From Dermatemys mawii (lineage: Eukaryota; Chordata; Testudines; Dermatemydidae), in assembly GCA_007922305.1 (NCBI GenBank), contig ML677358.1, forward strand, positions 17,161,327-17,225,326: a DNA stretch of 64,000 nt, written 5' to 3'. The translations under genes were made by a program, and so were the position numbers. Positions 12,129 through 22,930 of this stretch are shown one piece after another. The notes under the pieces are model-generated. The model saw only the letters and a list, made by a program, of their open reading frames with translations, was not told the DNA's origin and did no database searches. Numbering within the stretch: the stretch's first letter is position 1; each line of letters begins with the position of its first letter.

Positions 12129-12400
12129 CCGTGGCAACTGTCCTGGGTTCAAATGTTCCCATCAGCACAAGCAGGGGTGTTACAGGAGCATGGGAAGCGT
12201 CTACTAGTGATGGAGTTTATTGGATACAATAATTATATTTTTCGTCTGCTGAATTTGTTCCTATTTTTTGAATACTCGCAAATCTGAGGGTCTTAGCACA
12301 GTTTTGAAAGCTATAGATGCTTATCATCCGCTTGCACTACAGTCCACTGTGTTCTGTTGGTGACAGTCTGTATTTAGGATTCTCTATTTCATGTACCATA
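12129..12400. other. unassigned intron
   Basis: Nothing recognised. Confidence 0.4.
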
Positions 12401-12408
12401 CCTTATAG

Positions 12409-12760
12409 CAGCGTTTCCCAGACTGTGTTCCACGGAACACTGGTGTTCCAGACGATGTGAATAGGTGTTCCGTGAAAGAGTCGTAATTGAAAAAATGAGT
12501 CTTTAATTTTTTTTTTATTTTAAATTTGGCATATTTGAAGCATAGTTTATAACTCTTTCTGAATTACTATAATTTAACATAAAACTCTTTTTTTGGTTCT
12601 TGACAGATCTCGTATTGAATATCATGGCATAAATAACGCAATTTTTTATTTGAAAACCAAACGACTACAAAATAAGTGTTCCGTAAAATATTAGAAGTGT
12701 TCCGTAAATATATACCAGGCTGATAAGTGTTCCATGGCCAAAAAAGTTTGGGAAACACTG
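12409..12760. mobile_element. hAT non-autonomous element with perfect TSD
   Basis: Begins CAGCGTTTCCCAGACTGTG and ends AAAGTTTGGGAAACACTG, giving inverted ends, and is flanked on both sides by the identical 8-mer CCTTATAG (12401-12408 and 12761-12768), the diagnostic hAT target duplication. Inside are several GTGTTCCGTGAAA / AAGTGTTCCGTAAA motifs near each end and an AT-rich middle. 352 bp, no transposase. A GTGTTCCGTAAAT motif recurs at about 20790, where no element could be defined. Confidence 0.9.
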
Positions 12761-12768
12761 CCTTATAG

Positions 12769-13042
12769 TATTAGCATCCAGTTTTGCCTCTAACATATCA
12801 CCGTATTAAGTGCTTATAACCTTATTCCTTTATCTTGTATCAATGCTACAGTAGTGAGAGAGCATGGCCACCTACAAGATTGACAGGGAGGGATGGCCAT
12901 GCACTCTTACAGCTACTTGGCCATTAGAGTAGAAACAGCACAGTGGCAAAACCAAACCAAAATTTTAACCATTTAAAAATGTCTTTATTTTTATCTATTT
13001 CTCTATCAAATTTAATTGGGACCACTTCAGAGAACTTTGTTT
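12769..13042. other. unassigned intron
   Basis: AT-rich; nothing recognised. Confidence 0.4.
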
Positions 13043-13047
13043 GGGGG

Positions 13048-13670
13048 TGTCGCAAGGCAGAGGTTTTAAAAACCTCTGACTCCTGCTAAAGACCCAGTTT
13101 CCCTGCAGCGTGATTGGGTTAAAGGGCTAAAACTCTGAGCAGGGAGCCCTGCTGAAGGCACTAATTAGGATAGGCTCAGTGCAACCAGTCCAGCCCTGCC
13201 TCTGCTGGTTGAGACAAGCCTCAAGGAGCCAGAGGACCTGGTGAGGGGTCACTAAGAGGCCTGGTTTTGTGGAAGTTGGGACTGTATCAGCACTGTGAAT
13301 AAAAGAGCACGGGTGAAGCACCGGAGAGGAGTATCTGAGACTCTTTCTTCGACCAGCCTAAGCACAGGGCACAGGGACTAGGGCAGGGTTTCTCAAACCG
13401 GGGGTCGTGACCTCCCAGCGCAGCTTAAAAGCTGCCGAATGAATTACTTCCACATTCGGCGGCTTTTCGGCAGACATGCCGAGCTATTTCGGGAGTGCTC
13501 GGCATGTCCACCGAAAATAGCCGCCGAATACGGAAGTAATCAATTCGGCGGCTTTTTGATGGACATACAAGGGTCCGCTGCGGCAGCCGCCGAATGGAAA
13601 AGGGGTCGCGGTTTTGAGAAGTTTGAGAACCGCTGGACTAGGGGAAGGAAACCTGTGCCGCCCCGTGACG
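13048..13670 (+). mobile_element. solo LTR carrying a nested hAT
   Basis: Begins TGTCGCAAGGCAGAGG and ends GCCCCGTGACG, near-inverted termini of LTR type (the last base would be A in an intact TG...CA LTR). It is flanked by GGGGG on both sides (13043-13047, 13671-13675), a 5-bp duplication, though low in complexity. An AATAAA signal sits at 13298-13303 in + orientation. Removing the hAT at 13384-13635 and its duplicated 8-mer leaves a ~363-bp LTR. No internal retroviral or gypsy genes adjoin it, so it is a solo LTR. Confidence 0.65.
13384..13635. mobile_element. GC-rich hAT element with perfect TSD
   Basis: Starts CAGGGTTTCTCAAACCG, ends AAGTTTGAGAACCGCTG, and is flanked by GACTAGGG on both sides (13376-13383 and 13636-13643). 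The interior is CpG-rich and repeatedly carries ATTCGGCGGCTTTT and its complement, so the 252-bp element can fold on itself. Perfect duplication and intact CpGs suggest a fairly recent insertion relative to its neighbours. Confidence 0.92.
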
Positions 13671-13675
13671 GGGGG

Positions 13676-14392
13676 CAGGGGAGAGGAGAGAGAGACGTCC
13701 TGCTTTCTGATTTTTTCCCCAGACTCCATCAGTTTTACTTATAATTTCACTGCAAATCTTAGCTTTCAATGAACACGCATCCAGCCTAGTGTAAGTGAAA
13801 CATGAGCTGCACAAGCCACCAGCTGATACCGTGCATTTATTTCTAATATCAGATGTGGCTGGGTCTCATTAAAACAGAGTGATTTACACTGAAATGGCCA
13901 TTCAACTTGGGGTACAAATTATTCTGATGAGACTCATCCTCAATTGACTGAGTCAAAGGCCACTCGTCAGAGCATTAGAGATGAGACTTTCCGGTCAGAT
14001 ATAACTATAAATCATTTCTATGAATGTCATAATTGCTTTCACCAATATTTCAACCTATGAAATATTTCAATCTCTGACACATTAGCAGCAGCTTGAAGTT
14101 ATGAAGAGGAGCTACTAGCATAATTTACATATATAATATATACCGTATAAGCCACACAAACATCTCTTGATGTTTTCCTATGATATCAATATTTGATGAT
14201 GTTTGTATTTCTTCCCTGTTCTTTTATGGATCGTACTCTCTAGTCAGCTGGATTTGCATGAGCTTAGCACATGTTCCTCTTAGTTTTATTTCAGGATCAT
14301 AGAAACAGATCAAGTAGCTGGGAAGAACAGATGTATATATCCTATTGAGCATAGCTGTGGAAACATTTTCTGTGTGGGGAAAAATATTGCTT
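13676..14392. other. unassigned intron
   Basis: AT-rich; no recognised element. Confidence 0.45.
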
Positions 14393-14413
14393 TATATATA
14401 TATATATATATAT
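14393..14413. repeat. (TA)n microsatellite
   Basis: About ten TA units. Confidence 0.9.
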
Positions 14414-14792
14414 TCAAAAAATATGAAATACTGGTGCGAACTATTAACACTTATGAGGAGGCAGATTAAATTCTTAAGAGTTTAAGAGTCTGTCACTGTA
14501 TAGGTGACTGAAGCAGCTAAATCTCATTCATACTAATTGGCAGCAAGCATGAAAAGCCCTTACACAGAGATGAGAGAGTTGACCTCTTAGTCTTTTACAG
14601 CTTCATGTCATAGCTTTTACGAACCTTTCCAAGACTGAGAGCAGTCTGGAGATGAACCCTCAGCTGCTGTAAATTGGCATAGTTTAATTGAAATCTGCGG
14701 TGCAGCACTGACTTATGGTAGTGGAGGATCTGGCCACCGGTGCACTTTTGCATGGTGCACTTTTGCAGGAGCATAGTCACTGACATTTTTTA

Positions 14793-14848
14793 GGGCCCAA
14801 CTCTGATTTACTCAGACAAATCTGCTCTACTCAGATAAACCATCCATT
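14793..14848. mobile_element. GGGCC-ended element, left end only
   Basis: GGGCCCAACTCTGATTTACTC follows TTTA directly. It looks like one terminus of a palindromic element cut short by the next one at 14849; no matching right end is visible. Confidence 0.35.
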
Positions 14849-14949
14849 GGCCCTGATTCTGATTTCACTCATGCTGGTGTAAGGCAGGAGAAAATCAATA
14901 GAAGTCAAATGCATTATACGGCAGCATGAATCGGATCAGAATCAGACCC
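14849..14949. mobile_element. palindromic element, GGCCCTGATTCTG type
   Basis: Left arm GGCCCTGATTCTGATTTCAC and right arm (read inward) GGGTCTGATTCTGATCCGAT pair well, continuing into CATGCTG on both sides. The centre includes AATCAATAGAAGTCAAATG, a decayed version of the ATTGAAGTCAAT core seen in related elements. About 101 bp, no coding capacity. Confidence 0.65.
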
Positions 14950-14968
14950 ACTGTGAGTTTAGGCCCTT

Positions 14969-15055
14969 GGGCCCAAATCCTAATCTTGCTCAGGAGAGTA
15001 ATCCTACTGAGCAGAATGGGACTACTCATAGGAGTAAAGCAGGGAGGATTTGGCC
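14969..15055. mobile_element. palindromic element, GGGCCAAATCCT type
   Basis: Left end GGGCCCAAATCCTAATCTTG and right end (inward) GGCCAAATCCTCCCTGCTTT form an inverted repeat; the interior has GTAATCC...GGGACTACTCATAGGAGTAA, again roughly self-complementary. It lies 19 bp from the previous palindromic element, so three such elements sit within 265 bp. Confidence 0.6.
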
Positions 15056-15660
15056 TGCTCATTCTCACTACCATCTGCCAGTGGCCTGGGGAAATAGTGC
15101 ATTGTCTGATAACCCCAGCATCCTCTGGTCACATTCATAATTGAATTAGGTCTTTTACTCTGTAACAGGAATGGCTAGCATTTGGAAGAGACATGCTCGT
15201 AAATGCAAGATGTAGTGGAAAATCAGCTGTATAACACTCTACAGTTTAAGTTAGCAGACGTTTCTGCATGTTCTGGCAGTATTCCAGTTCCAGACTTCAG
15301 ATAAAATTGCTGCAAAAAAGAAGGCACCCAAACCGCTTATATCTTAGTAATGACCATTCTAGACGTAAAACACATAATTAATCTTCCAGCACTGAGCATT
15401 TCCAGTAAGGAATATTACTGAATAACATTTCAACAGCATTCTGAATTAGCATACCCAACAGAGAATCACCAATCAGTGCCTCTCTTCAGTTACTGTATAA
15501 CATGATTTTTTTCATTTACAGCATTTCATCATTAATTTTAGAAACTGGATCTGATGATAATAATTACACCACCTCTGTATTGCACTTAACGACAGCTTTA
15601 AGAATAAAAATTAGCCTCTTACCAAATGATCCCTTAAAGCTCACCATGCATCGCCACCTA
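15056..15660. other. unassigned intron
   Basis: Nothing recognised. Confidence 0.4.
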
Positions 15661-15664
15661 CACT

Positions 15665-15850
15665 AATAATAATACTTTATATGTACATAGCAGTTTTCAT
15701 CCAAGCAACTAAAAACACTTTAATTATTGAATTAAGCCTCACAATGCTCCTGCTAGGTTGCTCGGGATTATAATACCTATTTCAAATGTGGAAACTGAAG
15801 CACACAGAGGTTGAATGATTTGCCCAGGGTCTGAGAAGAGATGGTAAATT
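15665..15850 (+). mobile_element. MIR/L2-like SINE 3' region
   Basis: Contains the well-known order CCTCACAATGCTCC, AATACCTATTTCAAATGTGG, AAACTGAAGCACACAGAGGTT, GATTTGCCCAGGGTC, matching the conserved core and 3' part of amniote MIR-type elements and turtle relatives. It is old and diverged; boundaries are approximate. Confidence 0.6.
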
Positions 15851-16254
15851 CACCATGTGACAGCCAATAGATAAAATTGCCTCCTTGGGAAGCAGAGTGG
15901 TGTTTATTTTTTAACTGTATAAACAGATCTCAAAGTAATGTTATATCCCATGGATATGTTGTCTTACAGCAGTTCTGTAATGGTGCATCTTATTATTAGG
16001 AGCTGTGTGTTAATAGTAGCATAGGCAGAGTATACGTGCTACAGTACGCAAAGCCGACAGTGGCCCCAAGACCGCACAAAACTTAGGTCTTTTAACAATC
16101 TCATTGTATTTGATATTGACATTCACTGGACTGAATACAATTTAAAAAACCCGCAAACTTTGGCTATTCTTTAGATAGCACCAACTTCCCAGTCCCCAAG
16201 CCCTTGTCTGCACTAACATTTGAAACTATCCTAGGACCTTTCTACCAAGTAGAA
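15851..16254. other. unassigned intron
   Basis: Nothing recognised. Confidence 0.4.
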
Positions 16255-16632
16255 CAGGAACGGGAAAACTACAGCCCAGGGACTACATCCAGCAGTTCAG
16301 ATGTTTTAATCCAGCCCTCGAGCTCCAGCCAGGGAGTGGCGTCAGGGTCTTGCCCCACTACACGCGTGCCATGGCGCCACATGGCTCCTGGAAGCAGCAG
16401 CATGTCCTCCCTCCGGCTCCTACGTGTAGGGGCAGCCAGGGGTGCACTGCTTCACATGCTGCCCTTGCCCTCCCGTGCGGCCTCCGCAGCTGCCATTGGC
16501 TGGGAACCGTGGCCAATCAGAGCTGTAAGGGCGATGCCTGCAGACAGGGCAGCACACAGAGCCTCCTGGCCATGCCTCCAGGTAGGAGCTGGAGGGGGGA
16601 CATACTGCTGCTTCCAGGAGCTGCTTGAGCTC
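16255..16632 (+). mobile_element. GC-rich hAT-like element, right end missing
   Basis: Starts CAGGAACGGGAAAACTACAG, a diverged form of CAGGGGTGGGCAAACTACGG, the end also present (reversed) at 36704. The interior holds a hairpin built on GCTGCCATTGGCTGGGAACC and its complement GTGGCCAATCAGAGCTG, plus paired TCCTGGAAGCAGCAG / CTGCTGCTTCCAGGA arms. No right terminus or target duplication was found. The long frames on both strands here are a consequence of high GC, not genes. Confidence 0.6.
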
Positions 16633-17442
16633 CTCATATTGATACCGATAGACCATGACCCAATCACCTCTTAACACCTCTGCTTTTACTTCCAAGAGAC
16701 TGCTAAACACATCTGAGAGGAAGTCTCTGAGATGGATGAGTTACTGCGAGGCTCTCTAGTTTCAGGGCTACACTGAGGGAGTCCCTTATGGACCTCCTAG
16801 GAGAAAGTGGTTGTGACAGCTGTATACTGTTGCAATCCCCATTTCTGGTGCACGTTCTGCCCTGGAGGTTATGAGTGAGATAAGAAAAGTGTTCCATCAA
16901 AAAAAAAAAAAAGACACAAATCTCAGCTGAAACTGGCCCATAAAGTTTAAAAACTTCTAACAAAGTGGTAAACATATGTAGTTTGTCTGGTATTAAACTC
17001 ATTTTATCAAATTATCCCTGGCACAAGAATGATGTTTTAAAAATGAGTTAAGATGGGGCCATATTGCATAATGAATTTTTGAAGCAAAGTTTCCTGTTGG
17101 TTTCAGTGGGGAGTTCTGCTGTAGCTCTTGATGTACTAATAAGGCACATGGGGAATAGCATATTTTTGTGTTATCAGAGTTTTAAGTGAAAATAAAATGA
17201 ACAAAAAACATTTTTAACTTTTTTCCCCAGGACTGGGGGATTTTAAGGTGGCAGCTGCCCATTGTGGATTCTGCTGCTTAGTTTATAATTGCACTTCTGA
17301 GCTTGGGAATTTCATGATTTTCACACACTTTCACCTGTAGCGTGAAAATTAGCATCTTGCTTGCCATCCTCTACCAGTTAGAGAAAATAATATTTCAGGT
17401 GCATTTGGGCTGGACTATTTAGAAGTGTTAAGTGCATAAGGT
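16633..17442. other. unassigned intron with A homopolymer
   Basis: A run of about 14 A at 16899-16912; otherwise nothing recognised. Confidence 0.4.
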
Positions 17443-17755
17443 GTTGCCAACTTTCATGATTTGATTGCAGCTCTCGCAATTTGTGTTGTGTTTCTTAAAA
17501 CCTTAGTGGCTGGTATCAAAAGATTGCATGGAAATCTCAGCTTTCCTTTGAAAGAAATTAATTCTCTAGCCCTCGTGGCTATGGAGAAAAGCTTGAAGTA
17601 TCCAGGTGAGAGCATCTCAAAAGCCAAGAAACCTGGAGACGAATAAATAAAAAGAATCCCATGTTTGTTTATTTTTTTAGTATCTCATGATTTTTACTTC
17701 AGTCTCATGATTTGGAGAGGGGGTCTTGACTCAGGGTTTTTGAGTGCTTGGAATA
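17443..17755. repeat. unclassified ~300-bp dispersed repeat, copy 1
   Basis: Order of motifs: GTTGCCAACTTTCATGATTT, CTCGCAATTTGTGTTGTGTTT, GAAATCTCAGCTTTC, CTAGCCCTCGTGGCTATGG, AGAAAAGCTTGAA, AAATAAAAAGAATC, TATCTCATGATTTTTACTT, GACTCAGGGTTTTTGAGTGC. The same order recurs at 51688-51989, and the last part recurs near 19342-19440. Ends GTTGGCAA-like on the left; a class cannot be assigned from sequence alone. Confidence 0.6.
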
Positions 17756-18173
17756 GACAGCAATGGTAAACGTCTCAAAAATTAAAACACTGAGGATTCA
17801 GCTGGTGCAGAGTAGAGCTGCCTGAACTGCTCAGTGGAGCAAGTTGACCTAAACCGTCTATCCCTGAAATGTGTGGACTGCAGTGGTTTCACAATTGCTT
17901 CTGGGTGCAATTCCAAGTGTGAATTTTAGTCTATACTAAAACAATAGATGTTTGGAGCTTGGCTGTGTATCAAGACTGAGTTTTCTCCTGTACACCACCA
18001 GGACTGCTGAGATCAGCTGGGATGCATCTATGGACCATCTCTAGATCCACACCATAATGATGGAATTTGCTCCCGCTGATGATTGCAAGAGCTACAGTTT
18101 GGTGGTCTGAGGAGCATGGAATGAGGCGCACCTCATAGCCCAGCATTTGTTTTGTCTGGGAAGTCTGGAGTGG
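17756..18173. other. unassigned intron
   Basis: Nothing recognised. Confidence 0.4.
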
Positions 18174-18332
18174 AAGGGTGGCCCAGTGGTCAGAGTGCTA
18201 GCCTGGCCTGTGTGAGGCCAAGGCTCAATTCCTGTTTTGCCACAATTCCCATTGTTTCTCTGTGCCTCAGTTCTCCTTCTGTAAAATGGGGGTGCTAGTA
18301 CTTCCCCACCTCACAAGGATGTTGGGGAAGAT
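18174..18332 (+). mobile_element. tRNA-derived SINE, copy A
   Basis: Pol III promoter elements are visible: an A-box region GTGGCCCAGTGGTCAGAGTG at 18178-18197 and a B-box AGGCTCAATTCC at 18221-18232. The body continues with TGTGCCTCAGTTCTCC, CTGTAAAATGGGGGTGC and CCTCACAAGGATGTTG, the standard tail of the turtle tRNA-type SINE. Not a functional tRNA gene: no acceptor stem pairs. It is abutted directly by a hAT element. Confidence 0.82.
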
Positions 18333-18686
18333 CAGTGGTTCTCGACCAGGGGTCCAGAGCAGCATAGGAGGCCGCAATCAAGTTTCAGGGTGGTCTCTAA
18401 GTAGAGCCAGCATTAGACTCGCTGGGGCCTAGGGCAGAAAGCTGAAGCCCCACCCCATGGGGCTGAAGTCTGGGGCCCTGAGACCCACTACCTGACCTGA
18501 AGCCAAAGCCTGAGCAGTGTAGCTTCGTTGGAGCCCCTGTGGCCCCAAATGATTGCCCTGCTTGTTACTTTCTAATGCTGGCCCTGGCTTTTATATGCCG
18601 AAAACCAGTTATTGTGGCACAGCTGGGCCGTGAAGTTTTGATCACATGTTGGGCGCGGTCGGAAAGAAAAAGGTTGAGAACCTCTG
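18333..18686. mobile_element. hAT non-autonomous element
   Basis: Starts CAGTGGTTCTCGACCAGG and ends AAAGGTTGAGAACCTCTG. Internal AGCCAGCATTAGACTCGCTGG matches GAGCCAGCATTAGACTTGCTGG of the element at 61918-62177, showing a shared family. The flanking 8-mers do not match; the left end lies within or right after a SINE tail. Confidence 0.75.
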
Positions 18687-19341
18687 GCCCAGCAGACAGT
18701 TGACATCTTGTCCTTAATGGATACATAAGAGGCCTGGGCGTTGGGTATCCACACGTTATTACGTAATAATGCTCTATTGAAAAGGAAATGTATCCACCAT
18801 TTTGTCTGCTGCCAACTAAGACTCATCAGGCCTCAGCAATACATGAGCTACACCTGCCATCACTACCAGCGTTGCTCACCCAAGTGTGTACCTGAGACAA
18901 GCCCGGGATCAAATGTGCTCTGATGTCATTCAATTATCTCCAATTATTACACAGTCACCTTTCTTTAATGAGCAACTTTCACCCAGCAAGCAGTGTCAAG
19001 CTCACCAGCCATGTACCAATTACCTTCCAGCCATCTGCTCTTCCGCGTTCTGTTTTCCCTTGCCTAGAAGCTCGGATTTTTTTTAAGAGAAGTGGGCAGG
19101 GGGAATCAACCTTAAACGCGATGCCATGTATCTAGTTTGGCAGTATTTGCACAGTCAGTTAAATGGTGCGTTACAATCACTGCAGATGGAAAGCCTCTCG
19201 TGGAGGTTTTAAAGTAGGTTGTGACGAGTGTTTCTGAGAGTGCATGGGGTAGGGGTAAAGTGCAGGCAGTTCCCACAACACACACTTGTGAATGCACCCC
19301 AAACAGGCAAAAGTCAGAAGACAAACAGAAATAACTCCCAT
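18687..19341. other. unassigned intron
   Basis: Nothing recognised. Confidence 0.4.
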
Positions 19342-19440
19342 TTGGCTTAAAAAATCATGAGACTGTTAAAAATTACCAATCTTGTGATTTTCTTGCGACT
19401 TGACTCGTGATTTTTTGAATACCTGAGGTGAGCACCCCTG
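19342..19440. repeat. unclassified dispersed repeat, partial copy
   Basis: ATCATGAGACTGTTAAAAAT, CTTGTGATTTTCTTGCGACTTGACTC and GTGATTTTTTGAATACCTGAGG resemble the right-hand part of the repeat at 17443-17755. Only this part is present. Confidence 0.45.
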
Positions 19441-21059
19441 CAATGGTGGTCAAGATTTTCAAAAGTGACAAGTGATTTTCTGTTCCCAACTTGAGACACC
19501 TTAAATGGGCTTGATTTTCAAAGGATTGTTGTCAAGCTCCTTTAAGGTGTACTTTGGGGGCATACAGTCACTTCTGAATCTCTTGGCCTGTATTACCAAA
19601 ATATTTGATGATTTTTTTTTTTTTTTGCTTTTCAGTTTTAATTTACTGCCAATTTTCTCCTGTAAAGTAATGGGCCACTTCACCTTGAATGGCCCCTTAG
19701 AATATTTGTTAACAACTTATGCTAAACTATCTGTTCGAGCTTGAGAAATATAAATTTTACTTTTAGAATCTGTCAGTTTTTATAATCTAAGGTATTTAAC
19801 ATAGATAAAGCAATTGATTTGTGGATGTGATTTTAACTGGACAGTATTTAATTTCCTCTTGCACTGCTGTGAAAATTCAACCACGAATAATCTGCGGCTG
19901 GTAGATGTTTTTTCTTCTTCTGGAATTAGAATGATTCAGACATAACCTCTACTTTCTTTTAATCTTATATATATAGTTGCTCAGCCATTTTATTCTGTGT
20001 AATAACTATAGTAGCAGCTGGAGGGCTGAGTTTTAGGGAATGGAAGCTTCAGGAGTAGTTTAGAACAAATGAAGTCAGGCAAACTCTGAAGAACATTATG
20101 TGATCGCTGGAAGTCTATGGAGATCTATGGAGAAGGTCTGTGGAAGCCTGTGTAGGTTGCTCAAGGATTTGAGTGCTCCTATGAATTATTCACTAATACA
20201 TGTTCCTGTGTCTGTGAAAGAGAAAAAACATGAGTGAAATGCTTTCAGCTGGAAAACCTCTTTCCTTCTTGTCGGAGTAGCAGTGTCAGACAGGTGTATT
20301 CATTGATATTGTACTAATTCTGGTTTCTGTGTGCAGAAAGTAGAAAGTTACAAGAGTTTGCTGTGGTTAGAATAAACTACAATATATGGCATTTCAGGCA
20401 TCAAAACAAATTCTGCAGCATCATAAAGAGAATTTTACCTTTTTGTCATTCCCCTGCTCTTTTCCATGTACTGCCTAAATTGATTTCTTTGTTGTGCTTT
20501 GCAAGTTGTAGTAAAACATTTTCTTTTAGTGACCAGTTGAGATTACACAAATGTGTGAGAAAACACAGTAACAGTCACAATTTTACTTAGGATGCATTTA
20601 TAAATATTTTATAAAGGGTTAACAACTGATTAAAGATGTTTTAATACATGGTTAATTGATCTTTATAGAGTCCAACAGGTCAATACAGTATCTGCTGATA
20701 ATCACCTTCAATAGAAGTATTCATAACCTATTATCATGCATACTATTCATGTATTTAATATGCCTGTAACATCTATGTACTCTTTATAAGTGTTCCGTAA
20801 ATAGAGCCTTAATACAAAGTGTATCCAAAATAATTATAGGCAGACATGCATTACAATCTTACCTCATCACACATAACAGCATTCCTCCCAAACTAAAGCT
20901 AGAAGGTAAATGTATTTTATGCCAACTCTCTTACTAAAATTCTAGGAATGCAATTCATTGTCCTGCCTTCTGTTTGTTTATTATTAAATATATCGATTAT
21001 GTGCTGCATGCTGTTATAAATCTAGTTAAAGGAAACAAATTAATCCTTGTTCCTGGAAC
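19441..21059. other. unassigned AT-rich intron
   Basis: No exon or named repeat recognised; a T homopolymer lies at about 19612-19626. Confidence 0.45.
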
Positions 21060-21290
21060 CCCAGCTCCTTATTTTAATTCCCTCTGCCCCAATTTCTTTT
21101 ACCCTTCTCCTTTCTCTCTTCTCTGTTGTCATCTTGAACCTCCTCTTCCTGTGCTTTTGTCTTTTCTCTCCCTACCACTCTTATTTTGTCTCCCAGTGGT
21201 TCCTCCTGTTTCTTCTTCTTTCTTTGTATTTTCTTTCCTCTCTCCTATCCCCTTCCCCAACTCTCACGCTTGGTTCGACTGTCAAAGGTC
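21060..21290 (+). repeat. pyrimidine-rich tract
   Basis: C/T-biased + strand (TTCTCCTTTCTCTCTTCTCTG and similar). It yields overlapping Ser/Leu/Phe-rich frames at 20974-21417 that mimic membrane proteins; this is composition, not a gene. Confidence 0.65.
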
Positions 21291-22400
21291 TGCTGTAATG
21301 CAAATGATATTAGTAATTAAGGTTGTCCTGGGAGCCTTTGTAGTATCTCACTTTTGCATGTTTAAAAATACCACACTGTGTATTCCCTCAATGTACTTTT
21401 TTGCATTTGTGTTTTGAAAACATGAATAATATTAAACAAAGATCAGAAGCTCTGGGGAACATTCATCTTAGTTACACTGGTGGATCCCAGTTAACTTCAA
21501 TGTACCAATGTAACCAAGAGGAAAATTTCCCCCTGTGTGAGCAGGAAACCCAGCTGTTAAGACTGGGAATGGCTATAGGAAGTGGGTTTAAGCCAGCAAA
21601 GAGTCTGTTTTCCATCTAGAGCTATTGGCAGCAGCAGAGAAAAATGATACTGTGCTGTTATTTTTGTAAAAAAGACAAGTCTTGAAGGATGGACTAGCAA
21701 TGGTAATATTATTCTCTGTCATTCACCGGAACTCTTCAAGGGAAAACTGCTCTGAATTTAAAACATAACGTATTATTTCTATTTCAGCAGAGTTGCTTGC
21801 TGCAGGGGAAATTACACGGACTTCCTTCTTCCGTTTGCTGGCATTTGGAAGGACTGGTGTGTTTGAGGATCCTGGTCTGAGTGACATAGAGCCAAGCAGT
21901 TGTTTGAATTTGACGGGATCTGTGAACTTTTGAGATATTTGAAAACGAGGCTGGCATTGTTATCTTGACAAAGGACCAGTTTTATTTCCTGTGGAAGCAT
22001 TGTCCAGACTGCATTATAACACGAATCACGGCCACAGTTGCAATTATCCATTATTAGTGTTTGCAAACGTTACAGCACGAGTTTCTCAATGTTTCAGTTA
22101 CCGAGTGCTTAAGTGTTACTCGCTAAGATTTGTTACAAAATGCATTCCCCAGTTCAAATTTCTCCCTGCTCCTAACTTCACTGGATTCTTTTCTAGAGTC
22201 TTAGGGGTTTAGTTGGCCTCATTTTCCCACAGATTGACATTTCCACTGAGATGGCACACTGATATTTTAAATGTTTTCTTGGGAAGTGGCTGATGATGTT
22301 TCAGCAGAGAGAGACGTTCTTGAGCCTCCCATTAGAGATTTGTTTATCCTTTCCTTCATTTAATTAATGTTTTTTTTTCAGTGCCGCTAGTTTTCCTGAG
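21291..22400. other. unassigned intron
   Basis: Nothing recognised. Confidence 0.4.
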
Positions 22401-22930
22401 TATAGATTCAAAGATTTTAAGGCTAGAAGGCACCATTGTGATCCTCTAGTCTGGCTTTATACAGCACAGACCATAGAACGTCCTTAAAACAATTCCTAGA
22501 ACCAGATCTTTTGAAGATTTTAAAATTGCCAGTGATGGAGAATCCACCACAACCCTTGGTAAATTGTTCCAATGGTTAATTACTTTCACCCTTAAAAATG
22601 TGTGCCAAATTTTCAGTCTGAATTTGCCTAGCTTCAAATTCCAGCCATTGGACCATGTTATTTATTCCTTTCTCTGCTAGATTGAAAAGCCCATTATTAA
22701 ATAATTGTTCTCCATGTAGGTACTTATAGACTATAACCAAGTCACCCCTTACCCTTCTTTTTATTAAGCTAAATCAACTGAGCTCCTTTAGTCTATCACT
22801 ATAAGGCAGGTTCTCCAATACTTTAATCATTCTCTGAACTCTCTCTAAATGGGGCTCTGGTATGTTTGAACAACACCTAACATAATGGGGTCCAAACTGG
22901 ATTAGGCATCTTGGTGCTACCGCACTATAA
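22401..22930 (-). mobile_element. CR1 LINE, C-terminal ORF2 and 3' end
   Basis: Reading the minus strand, the reverse transcriptase C-terminal region is recognisable: LERVQRMIKVLENLPYSDRL followed by KELSSLF-type sequence, then FRLKIWHTFLRVKVINHWNN and LPRVVVDSPSLAILKSS. This is the usual CR1 ending (V-INHWNNLP-VVdSPSL). The 3' end shows AAGGCTAGAAGGCACCATTG / GATCCTCTAGTCTGG (plus-strand reading). Frameshifts and stops break the frame. It is 5'-truncated at about 22930, as most CR1 copies are. Confidence 0.85.

Noticed and set aside
16204..16674. 156-codon frame as a coding exon
   Set aside because: It lies in a GC-rich hAT-like element with hairpin structure; minus-strand frames are equally long.
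20974..21417. 147-codon hydrophobic membrane protein
   Set aside because: The hydrophobicity comes from a pyrimidine-rich tract giving Leu, Phe, Ser and Pro codons in several frames.
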